A stretch of DNA of 50,000 nucleotides, taken from positions 297,501-347,500 of the forward strand of contig CAUYUJ010014611.1 of NCBI GenBank assembly GCA_963575745.1, in the 5' to 3' direction. This DNA comes from Prorocentrum cordatum (lineage: Eukaryota > Sar > Dinophyceae > Prorocentrales > Prorocentraceae). A model generated the notes under the pieces. That model was given only the letters and a program-made list of their open reading frames with translations, was not told where the DNA came from and made no database searches. A program made the position numbers and the translations under genes. Positions 49,080 to 50,000 of the stretch are shown here, one piece after another (within the stretch, counting starts at the first letter, position 1; each line of letters opens with the position of its first letter).

Positions 49080-49460
49080 ACAGCTCCGAGGGCATGTGCG
49101 GGCATGTGCATCGGCGTGTGCGACCATGTGCGGACGCGCGTTTCAACGCATGTGGCTGCATGTGCGGCCCGCGCGGCCACCCGCAGGAGGATTGCACAGG
49201 CATATGCGTGCAGGTGTCGCTGGCAGATCTGCAATAATCGCACACCTTCCGCATGTGCAGGCATGTGCGGACATGTGCGCCGGCATGTGCGGGCATGTGC
49301 AGACAAATGACGCAATAAAACACAGCGAACACGACTCTGCACATGCCTGGGCGCGCATGCACAAGAGGAGCTCCAACCTGGAAGGCCCGCACATGCCGGA
49401 CATGTGCCAGGCACGCACATGCCGCGCACACGCACGCACATGCCAGCGTAAAAGCGGCCG
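49080..49460. repeat. GCATGTGC minisatellite
   Basis: GGCATGTGCGGGCATGTGC and GCGCACATGCC words recur every 10-12 bp, about 25 times, first mostly as GCATGTGC and later mostly as GCACATGC, so the array switches strand around 49,330. Cys/Ala/His-rich frames are repeat readings. Confidence 0.75.
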
Positions 49461-49542
49461 CACATACACCCACCCGGGGGTATATATAGAAATGATCGCG
49501 GTATGCGTATGCTGTCTTTTCTCCTTCGACCCCTAGCCTTCG

Positions 49543-49626
49543 TTGAAACTTACGAGGTCTTCCCCGAAGCCCCGCCGCCTTCTGACAAGGCCTGCCCCCT
49601 CTCACTCCCCCTCCCGGCGCCGCCGA
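49543..49626. mobile_element. CTTCTGAGAAG foldback element, right-half fragment
   Basis: GAAGCCCCGCCGCCTTCTGA, CAAGGCCTGCC, CTCTCACTCCCC and GCCGCCGA match the right half of copies B and D. The left half is missing. Confidence 0.5.
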
Positions 49627-49639
49627 TCATACTCCCCCT

Positions 49640-50000
49640 CCCGTCCCCTGCTCCGCTGGCACCAGTCTCGGGGGCGTCCAAGGGGGGGGCGTCCAGGAGG
49701 GGGGGCGCAAATCATGGCCGGCGGCATGTGCGCGGCCCAGGGGGGGGGGCCCGGGACGCGTTGAAATAAGAAGAGGCGCCATGACAACTGGGGAGATATC
49801 ATGGTATCCCCCCCTAGTCATCCCCCCCTCTTTGCCGCCCCCGCCAGTCCCGCCCGCCTCCCGCCCACGCGGGGCCTTTGGGAGTGTGGATCACCAGCGG
49901 CAGCCGGGCAGCGCACAGTGCCTTCCACAGCCTCAGCAACCCGACCTGAAGGGCTGAGCGGGCGGGCGGGCACACCGTTGGGCGAGGCGAGACGGAGAGG
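49640..50000. other. Unassigned right edge
   Basis: GC-rich with several G and C runs. GGGGGGGCGTCCA occurs twice near 49,683-49,705. No gene. Confidence 0.4.

Overview
The window looks like a repeat-dominated, gene-poor nuclear region of a microbial eukaryote. A dinoflagellate is the best guess. The reasons are GC-rich unique sequence, kilobase-scale microsatellites, an APE-type LINE, short exon-like islands bounded by ordinary GT..AG signals, and a small CxxC domain of a kind I associate from memory with dinoflagellate repeats. There are no bacterial-style operons, rRNA genes, convincing tRNAs or CRISPR arrays. I saw no dinoflagellate spliced-leader relic, so the assignment is an inference. 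Most long open frames here are translations of simple repeats (poly-His, poly-Asp, poly-Met, poly-Ile and Tyr/Met/Cys/His frames) and are not genes.

Layout. 1-5 kb: one copy of a long dispersed repeat (family X), a degenerate CCAAGA-rich block and about 1.5 kb of CAT trinucleotide repeats. 5-9 kb: several dispersed repeats, a 45-bp-armed inverted repeat, a CTTCTGAGAAG foldback element with a 5-bp target duplication, and possible exons. 9-13 kb: a plus-strand CxxC domain and three minus-strand exon-like islands (12.9, 11.6 and 8.4 kb). 13-15.8 kb: foldback elements nested among family X fragments, then 23-bp and 7-bp tandem repeats. 16-24 kb: mostly unassigned GC-rich sequence with two more possible exons and a 54-bp satellite. 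24.6-28.6 kb: CATA tetranucleotide, ATC and ATTAC arrays around an inverted pair of CCAAGA blocks. 29.4-31.9 kb: the only confidently identified protein family, a decayed LINE with endonuclease and reverse transcriptase. 32-44 kb: dispersed repeats, an 81-bp dimeric satellite, GAT, GGA and CTCCTG arrays, and a 63-bp dimeric satellite. 44.3-47.6 kb: a GC-rich block with a 608-bp tandem duplication carrying paired quasi-palindromes, next to a broken minus-strand gene with a Trp/Ser-rich stretch and a GKGKG tract. 47.7-50 kb: two more blocks of the 63-bp satellite family and a GCATGTGC minisatellite.

Comparison within the window gave at least ten dispersed repeat families with two or more copies each. 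At least three are small elements with terminal inverted repeats, which suggests non-autonomous DNA transposons. The exon candidates rest on codon pattern and splice-like borders only. None could be assigned a function or joined with confidence into a full gene. I did not find a system that can be called new with confidence. The best leads are the foldback families, the palindromic GC hairpin, the paired quasi-palindromes at 45-46.6 kb and the unassigned exons.
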